From Austropuccinia psidii (Eukaryota; Basidiomycota; Pucciniomycetes; Pucciniales; Sphaerophragmiaceae): DNA of 64,000 nucleotides. This document shows, in pieces, positions 47,805 through 57,995 of the stretch. Numbering within the stretch: position 1 is the stretch's first letter; each line of letters opens with the position of its first letter. Below the pieces are notes generated by a model, which had not been told where the DNA came from, made no database searches, and saw only the letters and a program-made list of their open reading frames with translations. Position numbers and translations under genes: made by a program. Location: contig JALGQZ010000002.1 in assembly GCA_023105745.1 (NCBI GenBank), forward strand, positions 75,929,285-75,993,284, read 5' to 3'.

Positions 47805-49002
47805 TGACTTTGGTTTGGCCTGAAGTTTTTTGCTGACTGATGCATACTGGGCTTTCAGGGGGGAATGTCTGGGATGATCAAAGGGGGCGCCAGCCGTGAG
47901 CCGTGATCCACATATACATTCACCCCTATGGCGTTTGAGGCGAGTACTAATCCACCGAGATTGGCATTGGCCTCTTTGCCTCACGCGCGTACAGAACTCC
48001 GGAGAAAGAGGCCACACGCCCGAGGAATTTTTTGGCTGCAAGCCAGGTGCCACAACTTGCGCGGGGCGTGTGAGAACGTGAAGAAAATGACCCGCGGTGG
48101 GAGATACCCACGCGAACATGACCAGCCTCAGCAATCATAGGCTGGGATTGTTATTCTAATGTGGATGAGGCTGAAGCGAATCCACACTGATTGGCCTCAG
48201 GTTTCCACGCGCAAGCGGGTGAGCGTCTGCAGTCAAGCTGACAACCCGACCAAGAAAATAGGCAGCTGGAAGACTGGCAGTAAAATGTCTTCCAGGCCTG
48301 TGAAAGTTGCCTGTGTATGACCCATCGGGGGTGCGTATGAAAGCGTGTGGCTGCCCGACAATGAACAAGCGGGCCAGTCATTGTTTGCCCCAACAATGGC
48401 ACCGGAGTGAATCAACTCTTTGTGTTAGACCCAAATATTAAGTCATCCCATTAAGACCCACTTACATTAATTTGGATTACATGCGCATCTGTGCCGTAGT
48501 TAGGCAGAGCTGTCCAACAAGGTGCATCAAAGGGATGCAGGTGAGAGATATGACTCGATGGCTTGACGTTATTGCATGTTACATTGTTGAACAGCTTTTT
48601 GCTCTGCCCCGCAGTACATTTACAAAGGTGTACTGCGTACTACAGTGTTGACTGTACTGTACAGATCAGGAAGGTGTAATACTACTTGAGCCTGCATCCA
48701 TCTAGCAAATGTGCATGCACCTTCCGATCGTTTGCATTTACGTAGCTCATGTGCCACATGCTCAGCATTGCGTTTCACCCGATTTGCACACGCAAGCTGA
48801 GCATGTCATGGTCAAAAGCACCGTGAGAAAGTGCTCAGTAAAGCCATGGAATGAACTTTTTTGCAATAGTTCATTGGAAGGCTCAGTTTGGAGCACTTCA
48901 CCAAAGCGTGTGAAATGCTGCACCTGGCTGAAATGTCATCCGATGCTGTGCCAAATGCTCAGAGTGCGCGCATACAAAAACGACTGAGCAATGGCTCAGC
49001 AT

Positions 49003-49710
49003 GGTGCATTTGATATTGTTATATCTATAGTTCAATCACTGTGCAATTCCAATGTTCAGCCACTGAGCATTTCAATTATGACCCGAAAGCAAACCTGAGC
49101 AATGGGTCGAGGCAAGCTCACGCTGTATTCACTTGTCTTGCAGCCCCCCCCTTTGTTCACATACTATTACCAGGCCATATGGCCGGTAATCTCGCCGCGG
49201 TCACTTGTGACCAAATGCACCGGGTGCTTTTCTGCATGGGTCACTTGTGGATTGCACCCACAATGCACATTCAACATGGGCCTCACGACCACCCTCCTGG
49301 GTGATCGGGTGGCTATTTAAGGAAACAAAGGGGATTTGACTCAGCTTGACAATTCAATAAATTGCAATACTCAGCGGTGCATTTGATATTGTTATATCAA
49401 TTGTTCAATTACTGTGCAATTAAAATGTTCAGCCACTGAGCATTTCAATTATGACCCGAAAGCAAACCTGAGCAATGGGTCGAGGCAAGCTCACGCTGTA
49501 TTCACTTGTCTTACAGCCCCCCCCTTTGTTCAAAGACTATCACCAGGCCATAAGGCCGGTGATCTTGCCGCGGTCACTTGTGCATTGCACCCACAATGCA
49601 CAATCAATAAGGGCCTCACGACCACCCTCCTGGGTGATCGGGTGGCAATTTAAGGAAACAAAGGGGATTTGACTCAGCATGACAATTCAATAAATTGCAA
49701 TACTCAGCTT
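49003..49710. repeat. Tandem duplication, about 373 and 335 bp copies
   Basis: The block from 'ggtgcatttgatattgttatatc' (49003) recurs from 49376 with high identity, including 'gagcaatgggtcgaggcaag' and the C-run 'agccccccc'. Copy 2 lacks a segment near 49578 ('accaaatgcaccgggtgc...' in copy 1). Both end in 'gacaattcaataaattgcaatactcag'. Confidence 0.85.
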
Positions 49711-49888
49711 GACAATTCAATAAATTGAAATACTCAGCCAGACCCCCATTGTTCTTCTGCCTCACGCGAGCATTTCACTTCTCAGTTGCAGCATTCGCTG
49801 AGACTCAGCTTCAATTTTGCCCACACGCCTTGAAGCTGAGACTTTTGCGGGTGCTGCAACTGCTGAGATCGTCTCAGCTTCACCTTGG

Positions 49889-49895
49889 TATAAAA
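49889..49895 (+). promoter_or_regulatory. TATA box of the Zn2Cys6 gene
   Basis: TATAAAA in 'cttggtataaaagacc', 431 bp upstream of the ATG at 50320. The region between is pyrimidine-rich, as in many fungal leaders. Confidence 0.5.
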
Positions 49896-50248
49896 GACCA
49901 TCTTCACACGACACGCACTTCACTTTCTTTCTCACCCGCTCCACTTCGCTCAACCTCACCCGCGTTTGTCCTTCTTGTGCGTATTCCCCCTCGTCTTCCT
50001 GCCTTTCCAGTCTTTTCTTTCGCACTCGACTAACCCCACTCCCCTTCCTGCTCACTTTTTGTTTTTCCTGCTAATACTTTCAGAACCCCACTTCTATCTA
50101 CTTTGTACGTTTTCTCCAATTAAACTTTCGTCAACATTATGTACCGATATTAATATTTTTCTTTCTTCACGACTTCCTTCCAGACTTTTAAAAACTTCCG
50201 ACTAGAGCGTTTTTATATTGATTCCGTTTTAAATTTATATAAATCATC

Positions 50249-50319
50249 GTATGTCTTCCTTTTCTTTCTTGATTGCTTACTTTCTATTCAGTTACTAACC
50301 TGTTTTGTTTTGTTTTTAG
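50249..50319 (+). other. 5' leader intron of the Zn2Cys6 gene
   Basis: GTATGTC donor at 50249, a TTACTAAC branch site at about 50293-50300, then a T-rich tract and TAG ending at 50319, directly before ATG. Confidence 0.55.
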
Positions 50320-51683
50320 ATGTCGTGCACGTTATGCACCAAGCGGGGTATCCCCTGCATTCGCTCCTCGACGACGAACGACGCTTGTGATGCTTGCCGA
50401 CAAGCACACAAGAAATGTTCGTTCCTTGTCCGCCCCTTCCGACCACGAGGCCAGACGAGTTCTCGCCCAAGACGCCCTCGCGAGGACTCCTTTGTGGTCG
50501 ACGATGATGAAACCATTTCCGAGCGTGAATGGACGCCGGGCCCCCAAACAGGCCAACAGGAACGATTCCGGACGATTAGCCCTGTCCCCTCCAGTATCGA
50601 TTTGTCCACTCCCCCTCCTAGGCCACCATCCGATGGTCACTTCACTCCTTGACCGGAGCGAAGTGATTATCCGGCCGATGAAGGATGGCGATGGCGAGAG
50701 GACATTCGAGCTTGGGCTGATCGTCACCATGTCTTGTCACCGATGGGATTCAAACGCCAAAGTAAGTTTTATTTCTCCTCTTTATCTCATTTCTCTTCAC
50801 GCAATACTACTGACTTTTTTCCATTACTCATAGAACCAAACCCCCCGAATCCCCCCCGACACGACTCTCCCGTTCCCAGTTTGCCTCGCGAGCAAACCCC
50901 CCGGCAACCCACTCCAGGCCCGAGTGGCACCCGATGGTCTGAGGAATTATTCCGTGGTAAGCAGCCAAAGTTTCATTTCATTTTCACTTTCACTTTCGAG
51001 TCGAGTGAACTGACTCTTACTCCTTTTTTAGAACCCTCCCGAACCGAAGAGCCACCTATTCCTGGCCCGAGTCCATCGTCCCAACCACCTGAGGACGATA
51101 CGACTCGTGAGCCAGAACCTGAGGTGGCTCCTACGCAATCCACGGAGGAACCTTATGGTAAGTCACCCCTTCTTTCTCTTCGATCCATATTCACCTTTCC
51201 TCATTTTTTCTTCGACCGTCTCCAGATCGTCCCGCCACTCCTCGCTCGATCATCATCATCGACGATACGCCCGTGGGATCACCCCATCCCCCTCCCCCTT
51301 CTTCTTCACCGACTCCACCATCTTCCCCTTCCACTCCAACCCCGGTTCCCTCCCCAGAGATCCCTTCCAGTGCCCCCGAGAACCCCAACGCCTCCTCCCC
51401 CCCGGTGCCAAGCTCGTCTCATTCTCACGATGACGCTCGCCAGGAATTCAGCGACCTGCGACCGACCCTAATGATTCCTCGAGCCATTGTCCACGATTCG
51501 ATCAACCGAATCTTGTTGGAGCATCGTCGCTTGCTCCACATGATTCCTTTCGTGGATGCAACTCATCGAAATGAGATGCACCGGGAATTCCGGGAGGAAC
51601 TAAACTCCCTCCTTGCCCAGGCACTGGAGGCTTATCCAAAGGAGGACATAACCGGGATGGTCTCCAAATTCCTCGAAAAATAA
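50320..51683 (+). pseudogene. Zn2Cys6-cluster protein gene with one in-frame TGA
   Basis: Predicted exons 50320-50761, 50834-50956, 51032-51157, 51226-51683; every junction has GT-AG ends and phase 1. The start MSCTLCTKRGIPC followed by CDACRQAHKKC gives Cys spacing C-x2-C-x6-C-x9-C-x2-C-x6-C, which fits the fungal Zn2Cys6 DNA-binding consensus. The middle is Pro/Ser/Glu-rich and disordered; the end (MIPRAIVHDSINRILLEH to FLEK) looks helical. A TGA at 50650-50652 interrupts exon 1 after 110 codons, while the frame stays open past it (ERSDYPADEGWRW), so a CGA-to-TGA change is a simple explanation. Either a recent pseudogene or a truncated 110-residue product. Confidence 0.72.
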
Positions 51684-52093
51684 AAATTTAAAAAAAATGT
51701 CATTATTTCCTCTTTTTATTTTTTGTAATACTTTCTTTTGAATAAAATATTTGTCTTAAATTATTGTTATGTTCAAATTCTATTACATTCTTTGTTCACG
51801 TAAAAATTACTTATTTCCTCCTTAGAGAAAAACCCTGATTGCGTGAGAATTCTTTTTGTAAGTGCCCCACCAAGAGTTTGAGTGAGTATTTGTTTTCGTG
51901 AACCTCCTTTTCTCAAAATGCGCCAATAGTTGCCGTTATCCTCTCCTATATTTTCTTCTCCCATGGTTTAGAGCCATACCCATTCTTAACTGTAAAAAAG
52001 CGGGAGGTTCCCGTATGTGAGCAATCGAGTCCAGATTCGTGAAACATGGCCTTTCCTATGGTCACACGCTATTAGTCTTACTCATGTATTGAA
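51684..52093. other. 3' flank of the Zn2Cys6 gene
   Basis: AT-rich, probably the untranslated end and terminator ('gaataaaat' near 51739). No gene seen. Confidence 0.4.
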
Positions 52094-52109
52094 TTGTTTA
52101 AATTGGCTA

Positions 52110-52690
52110 GAACCTTCACAAGCGTAAGGATTGGCGTGTGACTTGTCGGGAGGCTGCACAGGCGTAAGGATTGGCGTGTGAATTGTTGGGAGCCTGCACA
52201 GGCATAAGGATTGGCGTGTGAATTGTTGGGAGCCCGCACAGGCATAAGGATTGGCGTGTGAATTGTTGGGAGCCTGCACAGGCGTAAGAATTTGTCAGCA
52301 TTGTTGGCAACCCTCCCATGCGTAAGGATTGGCGTGTGAATCGTCGGAAGCCTGTACAGGCGTAAGGAATTTTAGCACTTTTGGGACCCTCCCCAAGCAT
52401 AAGGATGGGCGTGTGAATTTTTGGGAGCCTGCACAGGCGTAAGAATTGGCGTGTGAATTCTTGGGATCCTGCACAGGCTAAAGAAAATTTCAGCATTGTG
52501 GGGAAGCTTCACAAGCGTAAGAATTGGCGTGTGAATCGTCGAAAGCCTGTAAAGGCGTAAGGATTGGCGTGTAAATTTTCGGGAGCCTGCACAGGCCCAA
52601 GGATTGGCGTGTGTAGCGTTGGCACCCCGCATAGGCGTAAGGAACTTTCAGAATTGTCAGAACCTGCACAAGCATGAGGATTCGTGTGTG
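52110..52690. repeat. 40-bp minisatellite, about 14 imperfect units
   Basis: Unit near 'gcacaggcgtaaggattggcg' + 'tgtgaattgttgggagcct', with exact 40-bp spacing at 52188-52267 and degenerate or truncated units elsewhere. 40 is not a multiple of three, so all minus-strand frames read repeat peptides (HANPYACAGS); these are not genes. Confidence 0.88.
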
Positions 52691-52730
52691 AAGCATTGGC
52701 ATCCTGGACAATAGCAACAAACCAGGACAG

Positions 52731-52756
52731 ATGTACGATGGCATGCCACCGTACAT
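52731..52756. repeat. Palindrome family, copy 4
   Basis: ATGTACGATGGCA and TGCCACCGTACAT arms, one mismatch pair, centred on GCATGC. Confidence 0.78.
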
Positions 52757-52880
52757 AATCCACTTCACCCCTTTTTCATGTGAGACACCCCATCTCCCGC
52801 ACTCGAATCCATCCAATCCTGGTGTATATTGTCCTCTGCCTTACCTCACCATTACTTACCCAACCCACTTGCAAATCTCC

Positions 52881-54092
52881 TCATTCTTTGAATCGGCATG
52901 AGATTGTATTACCATCCCTGATTTGATAGCCCGCTCTCTCGCCAATCTCATAATAGCCATTGCTTTTTTGCCGCATTGTTTTTGCTAACCTGCTTGAGCA
53001 TTGTGCGGACATACCCACTAGTGTCGTGCTTTCATTGTCCTGTGCTGGATCAGTATAATGAACAAATGTACTACTGGCCCACACTACCTGAATGAGCCCA
53101 TGACATGCGGATAGATCAATCCAAAAATGCTCATTTGGGAAAATCAATTTTCCCCCTGTACACCGCTTTGACGCATCTCTTTGAATTTGGCCGGTCCGCT
53201 TATCAGCTTGAAACCACCATCCCGAAGCATACAGCGATGCATCCTTATCAACATGAGGTGCGTTTTTGAATCCATTCATGGTGAAAGTGAGTGCGGAAGC
53301 GAACTCGAATGCACCCTGATTTGCCGGAATATCGCCTTCATAGTTGACTTGATCAAAAGACGGAACCCCCAATGAGTTGTAGCAATTTTGAATCTTCTGA
53401 AATAAATTATCCCCAACATATCGTAAGGATTGACCTAGAATGCGACCCACCGAGCTAAGATTGGCACCTCGGTCCCGCCATTCATCTTTTGCATTTTCAA
53501 TTTTGCCAGCACTACCATACAGACCAAATTGTTCATTCTTCGTGGTGCATTTGCGCCACCCAATCGCGAACATAAATCCCTCCAGTAATGCTCCATTTGT
53601 TGCAATAGGGTCAGTGAACCTCTTTTCGCGAAATAAGAATTGTGATAATTCATCCCATTGATTGACCTCGACTTCACTCATTGTTGTGAATGGTTGGAAT
53701 TCAACAAGGGCAATGAGTAATCCGGTTGAAGAGAAAATTTCCACACGGCCAAAGTGAATGCGTTTGATCTGATTGACATCCACCACCCTCCGAATTTCAC
53801 TTGGGGTGATATTTGCTGATACTGGCATTGATATTTGTGCTGTTGGGCGAGAGGAGGAAAAAAACCTATTCATTCGGGTCGTTTTGCGCTCATTTGTCTT
53901 TTGGGATCTGCTACTATTCACGAGTGGTTGCGGGATCACTATGTGTTGAAGCACACAAGATATCAGATACTGCCAAGGAGCTTTCTTCGGCACACATCCT
54001 TTGACTTCCCTGTTGGAGCCCACATGACATTGGCACAATCTGAACCGACTAAAGCCCATGTTCTTCAGTGGGGCCCAATGAGGGTGCCACAT
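52881..54092 (-). CDS. TET/JBP-type 2-oxoglutarate/Fe(II) dioxygenase
   Basis: An uninterrupted 403-residue frame. The double-stranded beta-helix core carries FKNAPHVDKDAS (H280, D282, the HxD iron ligands), ASGWWFQADKRTGQ, GGKLIFPNEHFWIDLS (about 313) and VVWASSTFVHYTDP, where H345 is the likely third ligand. An Arg in SAQCSSRLAK (about 362-371) could bind 2-oxoglutarate. This pattern matches the TET/JBP family expanded in basidiomycetes, which oxidises modified or plain pyrimidines in DNA; the activity here is inferred. The first ~75 residues look unlike the family, so the true start may be MNRFFSSSRP (residue 74) or an upstream basic exon (54225-54155, MPFTKKGKERKRELARKRR) spliced at a GTGTGA donor. 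All key residues are present. Confidence 0.82.
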   Translation of the reverse strand: MWHPHWAPLKNMGFSRFRLCQCHVGSNREVKGCVPKKAPWQYLISCVLQHIVIPQPLVNSSRSQKTNERKTTRMNRFFSSSRPTAQISMPVSANITPSEIRRVVDVNQIKRIHFGRVEIFSSTGLLIALVEFQPFTTMSEVEVNQWDELSQFLFREKRFTDPIATNGALLEGFMFAIGWRKCTTKNEQFGLYGSAGKIENAKDEWRDRGANLSSVGRILGQSLRYVGDNLFQKIQNCYNSLGVPSFDQVNYEGDIPANQGAFEFASALTFTMNGFKNAPHVDKDASLYASGWWFQADKRTGQIQRDASKRCTGGKLIFPNEHFWIDLSACHGLIQVVWASSTFVHYTDPAQDNESTTLVGMSAQCSSRLAKTMRQKSNGYYEIGERAGYQIRDGNTISCRFKE

Positions 54093-54659
54093 AAATGTGG
54101 AAGCATATATATATATCTATATATATACACTGAGATTAAGCGAGTAACTCACACTTTCCTTCCTCAGCCCGACGCTTTCTCGCGAGTTCCCTTTTACGCT
54201 CTTTTCCTTTTTTCGTGAATGGCATGCTTTCAGCAGAAAATGAAATGAAACCGAATGATTACTGATTTCTTAATATCACCTAAATTGGATTGTGATGGAT
54301 GAATCTTTTTTAATTGCGGCTAAAAAGAAAGCTCACGCCTGACCTTGGCAAATTCACGATCTCAAATACCTGAACCTGAAAATTGCAGTGGATAGTGCAT
54401 TATTCAATTTTACACATTGATGTCCCCATGCAATCACTTTCCAATCCAGCAATTTGGAATATTGCAAGCACACGCAAATGCAATATGCATCCTGCTGCGG
54501 ATCCCTAGTTATCCCACTCCTCTTGAAAGACACAGGAACCTTTTGCCTATTATGGGCTGGCGTGAAGTGATACACGCGACCTCCCGCAATGCCCCCGCGT
54601 GTGCTACTCGCGGGCACAACGCCTGACTCAGCTTGCGTCTTGTCGGAGTCTTCGCAATG

Positions 54660-54685
54660 ATGTACGGAGGCATGCCGCCGTACAA
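54660..54685. repeat. Palindrome family, copy 5
   Basis: TGTACGGAGGCA and TGCCGCCGTACA arms centred on GCATGC, one mismatch pair. Confidence 0.78.
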
Positions 54686-54802
54686 TTACTATTGGTACTC
54701 AGACTGTGGCATCCGGGCAGTAGTAGGATAGGAAGTCATGATTATTAAATTCATAAATCACTTTGCAAAATTAAATTACAATCTATCTAGTACAAAGCTA
54801 AT

Positions 54803-57044
54803 CTAAAACGGGTCAATCCTGGTTGTGAGTTTAGCTGACCTGGGTACCGTCAAGGTGACCTCATCACTTGAACCAAGCCCGCGATTCGCCACCCAGGCAT
54901 CACCAAAGTCTAATACTAAGCATCGTGCAAAATCAAATCTAAGAGGTACAGTGGGGTTAAAAGACTCTGATGAGAAGAAACTTTTATTCAGTAAATTACA
55001 TATATACTTATTAGTACGTAGCCACACTGGCTCCACTAGATTTTTACCCTCTGAAAGTTTTGCGGAAATGTCAATTAGTGCTAAAGCCCCTTTAACTGAG
55101 CTTGTTCTCCAGTCATCTGAGCATACCATCAAACCACAAACCCCCGCCGCACAGAATGCCGCTAATATACCATAGCAAATTCGATTGATTCCAAGATTCT
55201 TGTGACACGCCAAAAGATCTTTGATGGCCTCATTTTTTTTTGAGTTTGTGAGTTTGCCTTTGATGCCATTAACTTCGACCTTTGTATGTGCACGTACCAT
55301 GTTGTATGCAATCATCAAATGGATAACTGTATCCATTAGATCCTCCAGGTTCTTGTGCGGCTTTGTGGATATCTCATTGTCAGCCCCGCCACCTTCAATG
55401 CTGAGTTGGGTTGCACGTTGCTTCGATTTACTCAAGCAGGAGGCAAGGTATTCAACTGCTCCCCGTTCGAGTCCAAGAGGATTGGTTGAATTTGATGTTG
55501 GTGCAACATATGGTTTGGGTGCAATCACATCGTATGAGACTAAACTAATGGATTCAAACATAACATTTGCCCAAAAATGTTTAACTGGATTGGCGGGGTA
55601 AAGAAGGCTCTGAACCATTTTGAAGAAGGAGTGTTCAGATTTTGGGAGATTATCTGGAGGTTTAGCTGATTCCTTCATCAATTTGAGATTCCAAATGTTG
55701 TGATCAAAAAACGCTTCTGTTTCGGTTGGCTTAAAAAAATCTAACCCTGTATATTGCAATTTATATCACCAGTCAACAGCCAATAATCAAGTATCATGCA
55801 CAAAGATAAAAAAAAACTCACCTGCCATCTCAAGGTCCTGCAGCCAAGCCGACATTTTAAGATCTCGGTTACTGATCACCTTAATACCAACGGGCAGGAA
55901 TGTATGAGCATCCTTTGTTGGTAAATTGTCCCATCTATTTTTGTAAATCCTATTGATATTATCAAGCCCCCTTTTCCATGATTGTTGAGTAATATTGGAA
56001 TGATAATTCAAAACGCCTGCAAACTCTTCCATGCGGGATAAAAATATTCCTTGAAAATTCGCAGCGGATGACACTTCGGGCTCAGCGTCGGGAATTATAT
56101 CAGTCATATCTCGTCCCATTGTATCATGTTTAATTGTTTCCCTTTCTTGAAAGGCTTGAATATTCCGAGGAGAGGCGGGAGGGGTTGCATCATGCATTGT
56201 TTCATTGGGTATCGGGGGACTTTCAGTATGTGGAGCTTCATCATGGATTGTTTCATTGAGTATTGGGGGGGGTTCAGTATGCAGAGGTTCATTATCAATA
56301 TGGTCCCCTTCAACATTGATAATTTCATGACCTTGATCACGAGAATCCTTTGCGGCTTCAAAGGTACGGCGTTTTTTGTTTGTTTTTTTGGTCGCATGTA
56401 TATTTGGTCTTTTTCCTAATCCTTTGCCTGGAAATCCAATTACGACTGGAGATCCTTCAGGTAGAGATTCTCCCACCTCCACACCTGCCCATATATTGTA
56501 AGCAGCTATTTTTATCAATTTTGTTTTGAATTAGTAATGGACTTACGGTTCAAATCCATTTTGAGCAGGCTCATGGCTTCAGCAATCTTTTGACGCACAT
56601 AATCAGGAATTTTACTATCATTTTGGATTTTTTCGAGCCTTGGGATTGTTTGAGCAATGTTGGAGACAAATTGTTCCTTGGATATAATTTCCACCTCCCC
56701 ACTGAAAATTACATCATCTTGCCCATCATCTTCTGTCAGTGCACAAGGTTCAACAGTCTTTTCCTTCTCATAACTTTTAAAATTCGGTTTCTGAGAGCTT
56801 GGAGGCTGCCCTGAAATAAAGGCTATGACACAATATCAGGTTTTGAGAGATTTGAAATATTAAAGATGGATGCATACTCACATTCCGGAAGAACTGGTGG
56901 ATCTTGATTATCTTCATGTGACTGGCTCTCTACTTCAATGCCTAATTCACGACTACTGGCGATATCAGAGATTTCACTTCCACTCTCTGGGGCTGAAGTT
57001 GGTCGTTCATTGAATTCTGTTGAATTTCCCGGGGTTCGGGCCAT
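54803..57044 (-). CDS. Uncharacterised four-exon transposon-borne protein (684 aa)
   Basis: Predicted complement(54803..55746, 55822..56505, 56547..56810, 56882..57044). Donors are GTGAGT, GTAAGT and GTGAGT; the acceptors are all AG and phases agree, so the frame is intact. The N-terminal half is acidic and low-complexity with a likely nuclear signal (KKTNKKRR, exon 3) and a repeat of the type ETIHDEAPHTESPPIPNETM. The last exon is a folded, Cys-containing region (LACHKNLGINRICYGILAAF, CGLMVCSDDWRTSSVKGAL, VLDFGDAWVANRGLG). No family recognised. It is on the same strand as the TET/JBP gene, 711 bp upstream of its ORF start. Confidence 0.72.
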
Positions 57045-57560
57045 AGCGGAGGTAGTTTATTAAGCAAATAGATGGTGACGAGTTGATTGCTAACTTGTTT
57101 GAAAATTTTTTGATAAAAGATCCAAATTCAAGAAAAAAGGTGCAAATGCGATTTGTCGGGAAATTGAAGGAGGCGATGTTTTGCAAATTATTTCATATCA
57201 TGCAAATGAAATCACTTCCCTGTGAGACATTGAATAAAGTTGACTAGTGAGAAACCTACTAAAGTCAACTTTTGAACTATTCAATGCTCATGAGGTAAGG
57301 ACTAAGCAAAGTGTTCATTTGATTGATATGAAATAAAATGGTTTTGTCGGCGAAACAGGAGACACAATTCTTGTCTTAAATAGTCCACTTATTAGGTTTT
57401 AATTTGTGAGTCTCATGATTTAAACCCTAGCCACAACATGGTGAATATACTGACCAATATCCCCTTAGGTCCTGTTGGCAGAGAAGGCCACTCAGCATAT
57501 TTCGGCAATTGCGTTCATTGTGTACGCCAACAAGCCACCGTACTGTACACTATGGATGTA
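57045..57560. other. Non-coding region upstream of the 684-aa gene
   Basis: Likely promoter of the minus-strand gene at 57044. No other gene supported. Confidence 0.4.
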
Positions 57561-57690
57561 ATACGGAAGCGTGAGGAGGGTAAGCGTTGTCGGAGGCATG
57601 TCGGGAGGGCACTACATGAGCGTAAGGATGGTAAGCGTTGTCGGAGGCATGTCGGGAGGGTACTACACAAGCGTGAGGATGGTAGGGGCG
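57561..57690. repeat. 51-bp tandem repeat, about 2.5 units
   Basis: Unit built on 'aagcgttgtcggaggcatgt' + 'cgggagggcactacatgagc' + 'gtaaggatggt'. It shares the 'gcgtaaggatgg' word with the 40-bp minisatellite at 52110-52690, so the two arrays may be related. Confidence 0.7.
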
Positions 57691-57995
57691 GGGGTGTGAA
57701 AGCGTAAGGAGTGGTGAGGACGGAGAGGGGCGGGCAGTGTTGGAGTCTCATCCGGATGGAGGGCGGTGCGGGTGCGTAAGCATGCTAAGCGTCGGGGAGG
57801 CGGAAGCCAATGAGGTGAAATTACACGAACGTTGCGCATAGTGTTGAAATGGGTTTGGGCTTTGAGTGACATTCTCATGTGACACATGTGACGATTGACG
57901 TTGTCTTGACGCTGACGTGACGTGACCCACTAAATCCAGTGACTATAAAGTGACACTAACGCGACTGAAGCAAGATTTTATACTGACCGCGGTGC
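57691..57995. other. Subterminal region, right end of the CACTA element
   Basis: G-rich then GACGTGACG/TTGACG-rich sequence leading into the right TIR. Subterminal words lie at 57893-57960. No gene. Confidence 0.5.

Larger units (their letters stand above)
47281..49888. other. Intergenic region with palindromes and a tandem duplication
   Basis: No gene supported. The short open frames at 47368-48415 have no domain and overlap on both strands. It holds two palindromes (47647, 47781) and the duplicated block at 49003-49710. From about 48700 on, the words CTCAGC/GCTGAG and TGAGCA recur many times. Confidence 0.5.

Noticed and set aside
47893..48415. Multiple overlapping small frames on both strands
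   Set aside because: No domain, frames overlap heavily, and the region is low-stop, GC-richer DNA.
50332..50730. Minus-strand frames of 60-132 codons opposite the Zn2Cys6 gene
   Set aside because: Antisense shadows of the zinc-cluster exon; no domain or splice logic of their own.
52110..52690. CRISPR-like array
   Set aside because: Units are contiguous tandem repeats without unique spacers and the genome is fungal; it is a minisatellite.
52082..52816. Several overlapping minus-strand open frames with HANPYACAGS-type repeats
   Set aside because: A 40-bp unit opens all frames in turn; this is minisatellite read-through, not coding.
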